From Mariprofundus sp. KV (lineage in GTDB: Bacteria; Pseudomonadota; Zetaproteobacteria; Mariprofundales; Mariprofundaceae): DNA of 64,000 bases. Below the pieces are notes generated by a model. The model was not told the DNA's origin. It did not search any database and saw only the letters and a program-made list of their open reading frames with translations. The DNA is taken from the NCBI RefSeq assembly GCF_013387475.1, contig NZ_VWNB01000014.1, positions 1-64,000 of the forward strand. The letters run 5' to 3'. This document shows positions 26,566-35,939 of this stretch, one piece after another. The position numbers were made by a program, and so were the translations under genes. Every line of letters starts with the position of its first letter. The first letter of the stretch is position 1.

Positions 26566-27087
26566 GGTTCATCGCGCAATTACGGGAATGATCCTCATAG
26601 GAACTGAGTTGCTTCAATCAAACCAAAGGCAATGTAAGTGAATATATATATTCACTTGTCCTTTCTTTGATGGCAAAGAAAGAACGAAAGAAAGCCACAC
26701 CCCGGAACCAGCCAGCCCTTCGGGTTCCCGATCCTGCATATTAAAAATCGGCCACGGCTCCGCCGCTCTTCTCCGATTTTGAATATTTGTCTCGGCAGCC
26801 TGCTAACGGGGGATCAAACGACACTGTTCCAGCCGCAAGATTGAGTTGGCTTTTAATCCCGCTCCAAGATGCGCCGGAGTATTTATTGTTCAATGGAAAG
26901 AGGCGAAAATAGTTTCGCCCCATTGAACGATAAATACGCAGGGAGAAGCAGATTGCCGGGCAGCTTTCTTTGGTTCGTTTCTTTTCTGGAAAAGAAATGA
27001 ACAGATAAATCTACCATTATAGCAGGAGAGGATACGCCTCCAGTTTTGATTTACTAAGACTGTTTTCCCGGACTTCCGCGAAGAACC
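26566..27087 (+). mobile_element. MITE-like non-autonomous element, copy 1
   Basis: A 522-bp element almost identical to 45381-45898. Terminal inverted repeats are 23 bp (26566-26588 and 27065-27087) with 19 matches; both ends begin GGTTC and share TCGCG and CGGGAA blocks. It is flanked by a perfect 8-bp duplication, TAAAAAAG (26558-26565 and 27088-27095). It carries no transposase; a 60-residue minus-strand frame (26741-26923) is identical in both copies. It differs from copy 2 by one substitution and two 2-base indels. The 8-bp A/T-rich duplication and GG-starting ends resemble ISL3-type elements, which is inference. Confidence 0.85.
26880..26936. repeat. large internal hairpin of the MITE, copy 1
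   Basis: Outer arms TATTTATTGTTCAATGG and CCATTGAACGATAAATA pair with one G-T type mismatch, and inner arms GGCGAAA and TTTCGCC continue the fold. The same structure is at 45691-45747. It would be very stable in RNA or single-stranded DNA. Confidence 0.85.
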
Positions 27088-27088
27088 T

Positions 27089-27124
27089 AAAAAAGTGGCC
27101 GCGAGTTTTGCAACTGGCGGCCAC
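27089..27124 (-). terminator. intrinsic terminator of the ion-channel gene
   Basis: On the minus strand the arms GTGGCCGC and GCGGCCAC form a stem followed by six T residues. The T-tract is part of the target duplication of MITE copy 1, so the element is inserted directly after this terminator. Confidence 0.85.
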
Positions 27125-27149
27125 GGGTTGGGCAAGATGGTAGCGTCAG

Positions 27150-30017
27150 TTAATCATCCTGATGCTCACCAATGAGAATCAGTTCAGCGATGTTGTGCTT
27201 GTACTCGGTCCAAGAGTAGCGGGAGACCGGATTGCCGAATGGATTGAGAATGATCTGGTGCTGACGCAGGCAGGAGTAGTCCTCTTCACGCGGGAAAAGC
27301 TTGCGAATGGTGTTCTGCAGCGGGTCATTCCAGACAAAACTCTCTTTCAGACGATAACCGATCCAGACATAACCTTTGGCCAGCAGCTCGGCAAACAGCG
27401 CTTCAGCATCTTCCGGAAGCGGGGCGGTTACATTCAGTATCTGGATATCCATCTCATCGATATCACCAACATCACCCATCATATCATCAATGGTATGGCG
27501 CAGGGTACGCTGCAGTTGATAGGCCTCAGGATTTTCCGAGCGATACATATGGTAGCTCGTATGTGCCACATAGGTGCCGTAAAAGGCGTTGGGTACGGTG
27601 ATATGAATCTCATGCGTCAGTTTAAAGCGTTCCAACTCCTGCTGCAGCAGCAGAGCCTGAGCACGGTTCTCAAGTACAGGATAGATATCAGGGTGGACGC
27701 ACAGCTCGTTCACAATAGTGACCAGATGCGAGAGCACTGTGGCAATACTGGCATAGGGGTGGGCCTTCAGGTGCGGAGCACGTGAGAGCAGTATTTTATC
27801 GGCCTCTTTCACATACGGCCGCAGGAAATTCATATCGGCATAGTTCCAGCGCACCAGCTCAACGGTGATGCGATCTTCACCACCTTCAGCTGTGCCTGTG
27901 CGACGACGCAGGTACTCCAGCTGGTCGGCGCACTCCTCTTTGCTCATATCATCAATCAGGGTAACTTGAATGGTCTCAAAATCATCGAGAAGGCGTTTGA
28001 GCAGCAGAGGCAGGCTGCCTACCCAGCCGGTAATAAGCAGCTTGAGCTCTTTTTTTACTTTAACAGGCTCAAGACCCAGGGTGGGAGATTCGAGTTTCGG
28101 GCAGGGCCTGTCATGCAGACGCTTAATGGCAAACAGTGTCTCGGAATAGAGAGCATTCGGGCCAATAGCGACACCCAGAATAGATGGGATATGCATCGGC
28201 AGTTCAAATGATTCTGCTTTGTAGATCGGATGTGCCCGCCCGCTCTCATCAGCGATAGCAACCAGCGTAACACCACGCATCAGCAGCAGGGCAGCCAGAT
28301 CATCCAGCGGCATGGATTGTGTGCTGTTGGGCAGGCTAAGGCAGATTCTGCCGTTTTCGCGTTGCAGTGTGCCGCCCCATTCGGAGATCTGCAGTGAGGA
28401 GTCCTCGGTGCGTTCGGGGATCATCAGGCGTTCCATCACCTGATCGAAATCTTTGTAGACGAGAATGTTTTTAAACAGGTTGGCACGCACGTCGGCCTGT
28501 GAGAGTACAACCGTCGGCTTGTTGTAGAAATCGGTTGTGTCCCAACCTATCTGCAGCATATGTTGATGCGAATCGAGGTGTGGAGTTGCCATGCCCGGTG
28601 TTGCGATATTGACATAGATCTCAGGGTTGACCCTGCGCACAGCAATCAGTGAGTAGGTGGCATGGGCCAGATCATCTGCGCCGGTATGGCCATCGGGGAG
28701 ATTGATCACTGCCTGTCTGGCGTGACCCAGATTGATACGCTGCAGTGACTTCATCTCTTCCACTTCGCCCCAGCGGTAGGAGACCCAGTTGTGTTCAATA
28801 AGTGACTCAGGCATTTTTTCTGAGTCATTCAGAATAACCAGCTTTAGTTTAGAGAAGCTGCGCTCGGAGACGACTTTCAGCTGTTCCACGATAAACGGTG
28901 CAACTTTGGACCAGCCCAGCATCACCATGTGATTGGTGATGTTCAGCCGCTCGTTGCGCAGTTTGGCCATCAGACCTGAGACGATGTGGGCACCGATACC
29001 GATGAAGAAGGCGAAGATGAATACGCCGACAATTACAGCCAGTACCGAGAAGATGGCGATCGAGGTCGCCTCGGGGTAGACCACGGTATTGCCAGGGTCA
29101 GTGAACATGCGGAAGGCGAACCAGATGGGCGCAAACATGCCCTGATCCTGTGCGTTGACGACGCCATCCTGACTGTAGTCGAAATTGGCGAAGGTGTAGT
29201 GGCCGATGACTCCACCGCCGATGGAGAGTACCGCCAGCAGCAGGACAATCAGATTGATCTCCTGCATGAACTGACCTTCGCGCATCACCTCTTTGAGGTT
29301 CCTGATGATCACCATCCAGGGGCGCAGCAGACGAACCAGTCGCAACATTCGCAGGGCGCCACCATATGGGATAAAAGCAAAGGCAGGTATCATGACAATC
29401 GTGGCGATGGTATCGACCCACCAGTAGGCCCACTCTGCCATTTTGTCTTTTCGTGATTCATAGTTCATGTGTCGCATAATCAGCAGGCGAATCGCCAGCT
29501 CGACAGAGAAGAAGATAATGATGATCCACATCAGCGTGTCTTCGGCAAAGAAGGAGAGCAGAATAATCAGTGAGATCAGCATGCCGTAGGTGGGTGAATA
29601 CATCGCACTCTGCAGATCCAGGTAGCGGAACATGCGCAGTGTGCGCAGCAGGTAGAAGGCTCGGATCAGGCGTGCTGCAGCAGCGTTCTCGGCATCTATG
29701 GGGATATCAAATACGGTGATCAGCAGGGAGAGGATGCCGATGACATCGAGAACCAGAAAGAGCGCGTCAATTTTTTGATTCAGAGAGGAGCGATAGGGAT
29801 TGGTGTGACGCTTGTTGATCATGATGGCAAGGCGCATCGAGAGTTCGCCGATAAAGAAGATAAAAAGAACTGCAGCCAGAATTTGATTGTGCGTGAACGA
29901 GAGGGCGATCAGTCCCATCATCAGGAAGCCGAAACGTGGATGCATCAGAATCCACTCCATGTGATGATAGAAAAGCGGACGGTCGCTGAAGACGGAGTTC
30001 ATATTGTTATGCTGCAT
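27150..30017 (-). CDS. large cation channel with two S4-like blocks and RCK-type domains (CASTOR/POLLUX-like)
   Basis: A 955-residue membrane protein. Two consecutive four-helix blocks each end in an arginine-patterned S4-like helix: first around residues 115-135 (RLIRAFYLLRTLRMFRYL), second around 225-245 (LRMLRLVRLLRPW). A pore follows (S5 near 262-285, loop FRMFTDPGNT, S6 near 320-345), without the GYG potassium filter but like the ADAGNH-type loop of CASTOR/POLLUX channels. The C-terminal half has two Rossmann-like RCK regions (from NHMVMLGWSKVAPF and KLLITGWVGSLP). A doubled sensor block is unusual. Ion and stimulus are unknown. Start not well supported by a ribosome site. Confidence 0.7.
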   Translation of the reverse strand: MQHNNMNSVFSDRPLFYHHMEWILMHPRFGFLMMGLIALSFTHNQILAAVLFIFFIGELSMRLAIMINKRHTNPYRSSLNQKIDALFLVLDVIGILSLLITVFDIPIDAENAAAARLIRAFYLLRTLRMFRYLDLQSAMYSPTYGMLISLIILLSFFAEDTLMWIIIIFFSVELAIRLLIMRHMNYESRKDKMAEWAYWWVDTIATIVMIPAFAFIPYGGALRMLRLVRLLRPWMVIIRNLKEVMREGQFMQEINLIVLLLAVLSIGGGVIGHYTFANFDYSQDGVVNAQDQGMFAPIWFAFRMFTDPGNTVVYPEATSIAIFSVLAVIVGVFIFAFFIGIGAHIVSGLMAKLRNERLNITNHMVMLGWSKVAPFIVEQLKVVSERSFSKLKLVILNDSEKMPESLIEHNWVSYRWGEVEEMKSLQRINLGHARQAVINLPDGHTGADDLAHATYSLIAVRRVNPEIYVNIATPGMATPHLDSHQHMLQIGWDTTDFYNKPTVVLSQADVRANLFKNILVYKDFDQVMERLMIPERTEDSSLQISEWGGTLQRENGRICLSLPNSTQSMPLDDLAALLLMRGVTLVAIADESGRAHPIYKAESFELPMHIPSILGVAIGPNALYSETLFAIKRLHDRPCPKLESPTLGLEPVKVKKELKLLITGWVGSLPLLLKRLLDDFETIQVTLIDDMSKEECADQLEYLRRRTGTAEGGEDRITVELVRWNYADMNFLRPYVKEADKILLSRAPHLKAHPYASIATVLSHLVTIVNELCVHPDIYPVLENRAQALLLQQELERFKLTHEIHITVPNAFYGTYVAHTSYHMYRSENPEAYQLQRTLRHTIDDMMGDVGDIDEMDIQILNVTAPLPEDAEALFAELLAKGYVWIGYRLKESFVWNDPLQNTIRKLFPREEDYSCLRQHQIILNPFGNPVSRYSWTEYKHNIAELILIGEHQDD

Positions 30018-30085
30018 GGTTCAGGCTCACTGTTGTGCGTTGTGGGTAGATGAGATCAGTGCCAAATCGGCATGTGTCGCGTGTA

Positions 30086-30769
30086 TCATTTAACTGTGCT
30101 GATCTGGCGGGTCAGCGCCTGACTGATCACCACCGCTTTATCCGCCGGCATAAACGAGAGGATTTTACCTACCTTCTTCTCATCCATCAGCAGAAACACC
30201 TTGATAACATCGGCAAGTTCCATCTTGGCGATGACCGGCGCAGCCTTTTCAGGTTTCATGCCCTCAAACACAGCAGTTAGTCGTTTCACCTTTTTGCTCT
30301 TGATGTTCTTCTCATCATTAAGGCGCTGTTTGATGCTGGTCTCAAGCTGTTCAAGCTCGCTGATGCGTCGCTGTACCTGCTCTTCAGCCTCACTGAGCGA
30401 CTTCTCCCGGTCATCGAGTTGTTTGGCGCGCTTGTCCAGATTCTCTTTGTAGGATCTCAGCTCGGAGAGCGTCTCATCATCATGGCGGGAAGCGGCGGAG
30501 GCTGTGGCGGCCTGAGCCGGTGCTGCAGCTTCGGCCTGAGGGATGATATAGGCCTCAAGCATGGCCAGTGACTGATCAATCGTTGGTTGCGCTTGAGCTT
30601 CGGGTTCACCGGCGGGCAGTTCAGGGGCAGCAACCGTGTTGGTCGCAGTTGCTGTGTATATGGCGGCCTCGGTTGTTGAGGTGGCAGGCCACAGCGTTAA
30701 AGCAAGCTTGCCGCCGAGAAGGATGCCGATAACGATAAAGATTCGAATAGATAGTTTATGGGAAGTCAT
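30086..30769 (-). CDS. MotE/MgtE-N-like flagellar periplasmic protein
   Basis: About 227 residues. An N-terminal membrane segment (about residues 8-25) is followed by an Ala/Pro/Thr-rich linker, a long coiled coil (about 100-160, ELRSYKENLDKRAKQLDD), and an MgtE-N-like helical domain (about 165-225, FEGMKPEKAAPVIAKM). This is the layout of MotE-type proteins that support the flagellar motor. I chose the ATG at 30769 (MTSHKLSIRIF), which overlaps the fliJ stop region; the longer frame would overlap fliJ further. Last gene of the flagellar operon. Confidence 0.7.
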   Translation of the reverse strand: MTSHKLSIRIFIVIGILLGGKLALTLWPATSTTEAAIYTATATNTVAAPELPAGEPEAQAQPTIDQSLAMLEAYIIPQAEAAAPAQAATASAASRHDDETLSELRSYKENLDKRAKQLDDREKSLSEAEEQVQRRISELEQLETSIKQRLNDEKNIKSKKVKRLTAVFEGMKPEKAAPVIAKMELADVIKVFLLMDEKKVGKILSFMPADKAVVISQALTRQISTVK

Positions 30770-30773
30770 GATC

Positions 30774-31214
30774 TTACACCGATGAGGAGGATCTTCTGGA
30801 TGCAACCATATCATCCATCTGACGCTGAGCTTTCAGGTCGTCCTTCCTGTTCTGTTTTTTTACCTCTTTCTGATGCATGCTGTCGTAGGTGTAGTGGGTG
30901 CGCTGAGCCTTGGCCAGCCGCTCGAAAATATCCCTCTTCTCCACTTCCATTGCCCGGATGCCTGCCTTAATTGAGGTGAGCGTGTTCTGCTGTTCACGAA
31001 AGGCGGTATCAAAGGCCTGCAGCAGAGATGCTGAGTGGCGTTTGCGCATGGCCTGATCACGCTGCTGGTTCAACTGCTTGAAATGTTCTTCTGAATTCAG
31101 GTACTGCTGCTCAAGTAGATGTTTGCGACCATTGAGTTCAGCCAGTTGCGTTTCAACCTTATTGCGCTCTTGCTCGCTGAGCCGCGTTAAAAGCTTTGAC
31201 GTTTCTAGTTTCAT
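30774..31214 (-). CDS. fliJ: flagellar export chaperone FliJ
   Basis: A 146-residue, almost wholly coiled-coil protein (KLLTRLSEQERNKVETQLAEL onward), rich in Gln, Lys and Arg, as in FliJ, which binds the centre of the FliI ATPase ring and export cargo. Weak sequence conservation is normal for the family; the position right after fliI (56-bp overlap) supports the call. GGAGAG precedes the ATG. Confidence 0.85.
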   Translation of the reverse strand: MKLETSKLLTRLSEQERNKVETQLAELNGRKHLLEQQYLNSEEHFKQLNQQRDQAMRKRHSASLLQAFDTAFREQQNTLTSIKAGIRAMEVEKRDIFERLAKAQRTHYTYDSMHQKEVKKQNRKDDLKAQRQMDDMVASRRSSSSV

Positions 31215-32586
31215 TCAGGCTCTCCTCACTGGTCATGCTACTAACCAACTGTAGCAATCCCTGTGCCGATTCTTCACGACGGCTAGAAGAGTTGAGTTCC
31301 TGCTGTAAAAATTTGCGAACTTCAGGGATTACGGCGATCACCTGATCGAGTTCAGGATTGGTTCCAGACTCATAAGCACCGATAGAGATCATATCCTCCA
31401 TATGCTCGTACTGGGACATCTTTTTACGGAAAGCACGCACTGCCTTCATTTGAACACTGCTCAGCAGCTGGTTATCCAGGCGGCTGACACTTCTTAAGAC
31501 ATTGATGGCGGGGAAGTGACCCTGTTCCGCCAGCTTGCGATCAAGAATGACATGGCCGTCAAGAATGGCCATGGCGGCATCAGCAACCGGATCCGCCTGC
31601 AGATCATCGCCCTCAATCAGCACTGTGTAAAAAGCACTGATATCGCCTTTTTTGACGCCCGGACCTGAGCGCTCCAGCAGTTCAGCCATGATAGAAAAGC
31701 ATGACGGTGTATAGCCTTTGCTGGCCGGTGGCTCACCCAGCATCAGGCCGATCTCGCGCTGCGCCTGGGCAATGCGGGTCAGGCTATCCACCATCAGCAG
31801 CACATCCTTGCCATCTTCACGGAATGATTCGGCAATAGTGGTGGCAATATAGGCTGCCCTGACTCTTAGTACCGGTGGCATGTCTGAGGTAACCACCACG
31901 ACAACGCTGTTTTGCAGCGCTTCAGCACCGAGAGAGACATCGAGAAACTCCCGTACCTCCCTGCTGCGCTCACCAATCAGGGCGATAACATTGATTTCGG
32001 CATCCGAATTTCTGGCCAGCATGCCCATCAGTGAACTTTTGCCGATACCTGCGCCGGCAAACAGCCCCATGCGTTGGCCCCAGCCCATCGGCAGGCAGGC
32101 ATCCATCGCCTTGACCCCAAGCTGCATAGGCCTGTCAATGATATGACGATCAAAGGGGTTGAGTTTGATGCCCTGAATGTTGCGTACTCGGCCTGTGGCC
32201 GGCAGTGGCTTGTTATCCATTGGTTTGCCCATGCCGTCAAGTACGCGACCGAGAAGATGGTTGCCAACACGAATGCTGGGAAGCCCTGAGAGAGGGCGAA
32301 TCGGATCACCGGGGGCAATGCCGACAGTGCGGCCGACCGGCATCAACAGGGTATATTCGGCACGAAACCCGACCACTTCAGCTTCGATCGAGTGGCCGGT
32401 AGCGCAGTTGATCTCACAGACATGGCCGATACTTGATTTAAGTCCCGTTGCCTCAAGCATCGGGCCAAGCACCTTGTAGACCTTGCCGCGCATCGGGAAA
32501 ATGTTGTGACACTGCTGCTCGGAGAGAATCTTTTCCCGCTGCTTTTTATCCCAGAGTGGTAGGGAGGTTTTAGGCTTGGGGTCCAT
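31159..32586 (-). CDS. fliI: flagellum-specific ATPase FliI
   Basis: The ATPase of the flagellar type III export apparatus, about 475 residues. The Walker A motif is GLFAGAGIGKSSLMG, and the F1/T3SS signatures GERSREVREF and LMVDSLTRIAQAQREIGL follow. The ATG at 32586 (MDPKPKTSLPLW) is preferred to a TTG at 32604. It overlaps the end of fliH by 17 bases and the start of fliJ by 56 bases. Confidence 0.95.
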   Translation of the reverse strand: MDPKPKTSLPLWDKKQREKILSEQQCHNIFPMRGKVYKVLGPMLEATGLKSSIGHVCEINCATGHSIEAEVVGFRAEYTLLMPVGRTVGIAPGDPIRPLSGLPSIRVGNHLLGRVLDGMGKPMDNKPLPATGRVRNIQGIKLNPFDRHIIDRPMQLGVKAMDACLPMGWGQRMGLFAGAGIGKSSLMGMLARNSDAEINVIALIGERSREVREFLDVSLGAEALQNSVVVVVTSDMPPVLRVRAAYIATTIAESFREDGKDVLLMVDSLTRIAQAQREIGLMLGEPPASKGYTPSCFSIMAELLERSGPGVKKGDISAFYTVLIEGDDLQADPVADAAMAILDGHVILDRKLAEQGHFPAINVLRSVSRLDNQLLSSVQMKAVRAFRKKMSQYEHMEDMISIGAYESGTNPELDQVIAVIPEVRKFLQQELNSSSRREESAQGLLQLVSSMTSEESLNETRNVKAFNAAQRARAQ

Positions 32587-33286
32587 CGGCGCTTTCCGGT
32601 GCAACGACAGTTTCGGTGAGCAGTTCAGGACGCAGCTGATCCATATAGTTGGCTACGGCAGCGGCAGGATCAATCAGGATGTCCTGCTGAATGGAGATGA
32701 CACGGCAAGAGGCCGGTTGCACAGACTCATCACTGATAAGCGTGGCCATCAACGGGCTCTCATCGAGCAGACGTTTGAATACGGCATAATCACCGGGCGC
32801 AATAGCGATTCGGAGATCGCTGGTGTCGGGAAGATGGGAGGCGGCCTGTTCTGCGATCTTCCAGAGCTTTGAGCTGTCGGTTTCCAGTGTTTCAGCGACA
32901 ATCCTCTCGGCTATATGGCGGGCAATATCAAGCGCAGTTTCGGCAAAGGCCAGCTTGATCTCATCAATTGATTTCTCAGCACCGTTGAGTGTGTCCTGAA
33001 TCGACTCAAGAAGCTGTTCAGCCCGCTTCTGCCCCAGTGCCATGCCTGCCTTTTCTCCGGCAAGGTAGGCGTTGTCATAGGCCTCTTTTTCGATCACTTC
33101 AGCCCTTCCCTGGGCCTCCTGCAGCATCTGCTCCAGCTGTTTCATGCGATCCACGCCAGCGGCAGGCTGTAGCGGTTCCGGTCTGGCGGTATCGGCTACT
33201 GTTCTGTAGGGGAAAGCCCCCTTATCAGTAACGTTCGGATTAATCTCTTCCCGGAAAGAGAGCGGGTTGATTGTGTTCATCTGCAT
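32570..33286 (-). CDS. fliH: flagellar assembly protein FliH
   Basis: A 238-residue peripheral regulator of FliI. It shows an Ala/Glu-rich helical region (about 45-110, MKQLEQMLQEAQGRAEVIE) and the FliH C-terminal domain (IAERIVAETLETDSSKLWKIAEQ, LRIAIAPGDYAVFKRLL). Placed between fliG and fliI with overlaps at both ends. Confidence 0.88.
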   Translation of the reverse strand: MQMNTINPLSFREEINPNVTDKGAFPYRTVADTARPEPLQPAAGVDRMKQLEQMLQEAQGRAEVIEKEAYDNAYLAGEKAGMALGQKRAEQLLESIQDTLNGAEKSIDEIKLAFAETALDIARHIAERIVAETLETDSSKLWKIAEQAASHLPDTSDLRIAIAPGDYAVFKRLLDESPLMATLISDESVQPASCRVISIQQDILIDPAAAVANYMDQLRPELLTETVVAPESADGPQA

Positions 33287-34287
33287 CAGACCATGTCATC
33301 GGATGTACTGAGTGCGATAGCGCCATCATCATCAAGTTTACGGATTACCTTGAGTACGCCCTGCTGAGCCTCCTCTACATCCGAGAGTTTCATCGGCCCC
33401 ATTACCTCCATGTCTTCGCGCATAATCTCTGCCGCGCGTTGTGACATGTTGGCAAAGAAGCGCTCACCAATCTCATCTGAGGCACCCTTGAGTGCTTTGA
33501 CCAGATCATCAGAGGAGATATGTTTGAGGATGGTCTGGATATCACGATCAGAGAGATCCTTCAGATCTTCAAAGACAAGCAGCATGCGATCCACCTGCGT
33601 AAACAGATCTTCATCCTTGTCGCGCAGCTGGTCGAGAATCGGACGTGCCACCTCTTTCTCCAGCCCTTTGAGAATATCCACCACGCTGATCATACCGTCA
33701 AAGCTGATGCCGGAGTCTCCCTGCATATCAGCCAGCTCTTTCTCAAGTGTCTCCTCAATATCTTTAACCAGTTCTCTGGGCACACTTTCGATCTTGGACA
33801 TGCGCATCACTACCGATAGCTGCATCTCCTCCGGCAGCAGTGCAATAACGCGACTGGCGACGGATGAGTCGATGTTACCGAGAATCAGGGCGATCGTCTG
33901 AGGATGTTCATCCTTGATATAGGAGGCGATCATATCGGGTTTCAGGCGCGACAGCTTTTCCCAAATGTTCAGTGATTTGGGGGCTGAGAGCTCATTGAGA
34001 AGACGGTCGGCCCGCTCGTGCTCAATGGCATAACGAAAGAGCGAAACAACATCTTTCTGGGAGGAGCGCATGAGCGGATCTTCTGAGCGGTGCAGCTCCA
34101 GATACTCCTTGGTCACAGCATCAAGCACTTCGGTGTCAATCTTGCCCAGTTCCGCCATTCTTCGGCCCAGGCGGCTGAGTGTTTTATCATCCATGTGCTG
34201 TACAAGCGGTGCGGATGCTTCCGGCCCGAGGGCGAACAGAAGAATAGCCGCTTTATCTTCGCCGCTTAGCTGAGTTTTTCCCTTCAT
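33286..34287 (-). CDS. fliG: flagellar motor switch protein FliG
   Basis: A rotor protein of 333 residues that contacts the stator and transmits torque. N-terminal LSGEDKAAILLFALG, the middle domain with EHPQTIALILGNID (the EHPQ motif) and the C-terminal torque helix region (DDLVKALKGASDEIGERFFANMS) with its charged residues are all present. The ATG at 34287 overlaps the fliF stop as ATGA; the frame start at 34302 lacks a ribosome site. Confidence 0.96.
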   Translation of the reverse strand: MKGKTQLSGEDKAAILLFALGPEASAPLVQHMDDKTLSRLGRRMAELGKIDTEVLDAVTKEYLELHRSEDPLMRSSQKDVVSLFRYAIEHERADRLLNELSAPKSLNIWEKLSRLKPDMIASYIKDEHPQTIALILGNIDSSVASRVIALLPEEMQLSVVMRMSKIESVPRELVKDIEETLEKELADMQGDSGISFDGMISVVDILKGLEKEVARPILDQLRDKDEDLFTQVDRMLLVFEDLKDLSDRDIQTILKHISSDDLVKALKGASDEIGERFFANMSQRAAEIMREDMEVMGPMKLSDVEEAQQGVLKVIRKLDDDGAIALSTSDDMV

Positions 34288-35927
34288 ACCGGATCCACCC
34301 ATTCGCGCAGGACTTTATTGGCACGATCAGGCTCAGTCACCACGCTCTGTCTGACCTGCTCCATGTTGGCCAGTCGCGCATAGGCCTCGCCTGATAACTC
34401 ATGCTGTCCAAGTACGCCTTCAGGCCTTTTCTTGGCAGTCTGCTGCTGATCTGCTGATTCCTGAATGCGTTTTGCCAGAGGTCTGAGTACAAACCAACCG
34501 AGCAGCAGAAGTGCCAGGCCGGCAAGGCTGTAGCGTACAATCTGCATATAGAAGACTCTGTTTTCGGAAGAGGCAAGCGCCTCACTATCGGCAACGCTGG
34601 AGATATCCATCAGCGGCATGCTCTGCACATCAACAGAATCACCACGATCTTCATTGTAGCCCATGGCGCGTTCAACCAACGCCTGAATACTGGCCAGCTC
34701 CTCTTTGCTACGTGGCGTGAAGCTCGCCTCACCATTTTCTCCGCTCTGGCTTGCGCCGCCGACAATAACAGCGACAGAGAGTTTGTTGATGCTGCCGAAG
34801 GGTACAATGCGATGCTCGTTGATGGTGCTGATTTCGTAGTTATTCACATCCTCATTGCGGCTGGCGCTGTCACTGGGTTGTGCTGCAGCCACACCGGTAG
34901 CGGGGTTGGCGCCGGGGGTATTGGAGGCCAGGCCGGGAACGCCCAGGGCAGCCCCCTCATTGGACTGGCGGTTCTCTGAAATGCTCTTACGGCTGCGCAG
35001 TACCTGTTCATCCGGGTTGTAACGGGTGTTCTTCTGTTCAATAAATTCGCGGTTGATATCGGCTGAGACACGAACCACGGCCTGACTTACACCGACAATC
35101 TGCTCAAGCATGCCGGTCAGTCGCTCTTCCATGCGCTGTTCAAGTTTGCCCTGATACTCCTGCAGGGTTTGACCCTCGCTCATCGGTGCCTCTTTTTCGT
35201 TGGCGGAGAGGAGTGAACCTGATGCATCGACAACGGTGACATCACTCTGATCCATCTCAGGAACACTGGCGGCAACCAGATTCTGAATGGCAATAACAGA
35301 TCGCTTGGGCAGCCGCTGGCCACCGGAGAGCTGCAGCATAACCGAGGCGGTAGCTTTGCGGTCACGATCTGCAAATGCTGACTCTTTAGGCAGCACCAGA
35401 TGCACGCGTGCTGCGCTGACCTGTGGCATCACCTCAATGGTGCGCGCAAGCTCACCCTGCAGGGCACGTTGAAGGTTGATTTTGCGGGTGAAATCACTAA
35501 GACCGAACTCATTGCTTTGATCGAAAATTTCAAAGCCGGTTTTACCCGTCGGGGTAACACCCTGACCCGCCAGGTTCAGACGAACCTGATAAACCTGATC
35601 CTCTGGAACCATGACGGTGCCACCGCCCTCCAAACGGTAGGGGATGTGCTCTTTCTGAAGCATTTCAACCACTGAGGCGGCATCTTTTTCCGCCATGCCG
35701 GCATAAATAGCCCTGTATGGTTTTTCAGATGACCAGAGAACAAGGCCAAGAAAACCGGTCAGCATCAGGCTTGCTGCGGCAAAGAGCAGAATTTTTCTGT
35801 ATTTGGCCAGCACCTGTGGAACCTGGATGGTGGCACCCTGCGCTGCTGCGCCGGCCTCATGCGAGGCGGCATCAATGGGGGTGTTTGCCATGTTCATCGG
35901 TGTCTGTGGCATCAGTGAGTCAGCCAT
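34284..35927 (-). CDS. fliF: flagellar MS-ring protein FliF
   Basis: A 547-residue basal-body protein. An N-terminal membrane helix (about 45-65), the YscJ/FliF ring-building domains (YAGMAEKDAASVVEML, GKTGFEIFDQSNEFG, RVHLVLPKES), a periplasmic linker and a second membrane helix (about 455-475, SLAGLALLLLGWFVL) are visible. The cytoplasmic tail ends in the FliG-binding segment LREWVDPV. AGAGGA precedes the ATG. Confidence 0.96.
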   Translation of the reverse strand: MADSLMPQTPMNMANTPIDAASHEAGAAAQGATIQVPQVLAKYRKILLFAAASLMLTGFLGLVLWSSEKPYRAIYAGMAEKDAASVVEMLQKEHIPYRLEGGGTVMVPEDQVYQVRLNLAGQGVTPTGKTGFEIFDQSNEFGLSDFTRKINLQRALQGELARTIEVMPQVSAARVHLVLPKESAFADRDRKATASVMLQLSGGQRLPKRSVIAIQNLVAASVPEMDQSDVTVVDASGSLLSANEKEAPMSEGQTLQEYQGKLEQRMEERLTGMLEQIVGVSQAVVRVSADINREFIEQKNTRYNPDEQVLRSRKSISENRQSNEGAALGVPGLASNTPGANPATGVAAAQPSDSASRNEDVNNYEISTINEHRIVPFGSINKLSVAVIVGGASQSGENGEASFTPRSKEELASIQALVERAMGYNEDRGDSVDVQSMPLMDISSVADSEALASSENRVFYMQIVRYSLAGLALLLLGWFVLRPLAKRIQESADQQQTAKKRPEGVLGQHELSGEAYARLANMEQVRQSVVTEPDRANKVLREWVDPV

Positions 35928-35939
35928 GGTTTAAATCCT

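Noticed and set aside
26741-26923. 60-residue frame in MITE copies taken as a gene
   Set aside because: Identity of the two copies only reflects recent duplication of the DNA; there is no ribosome site or known domain. Kept as part of the element.
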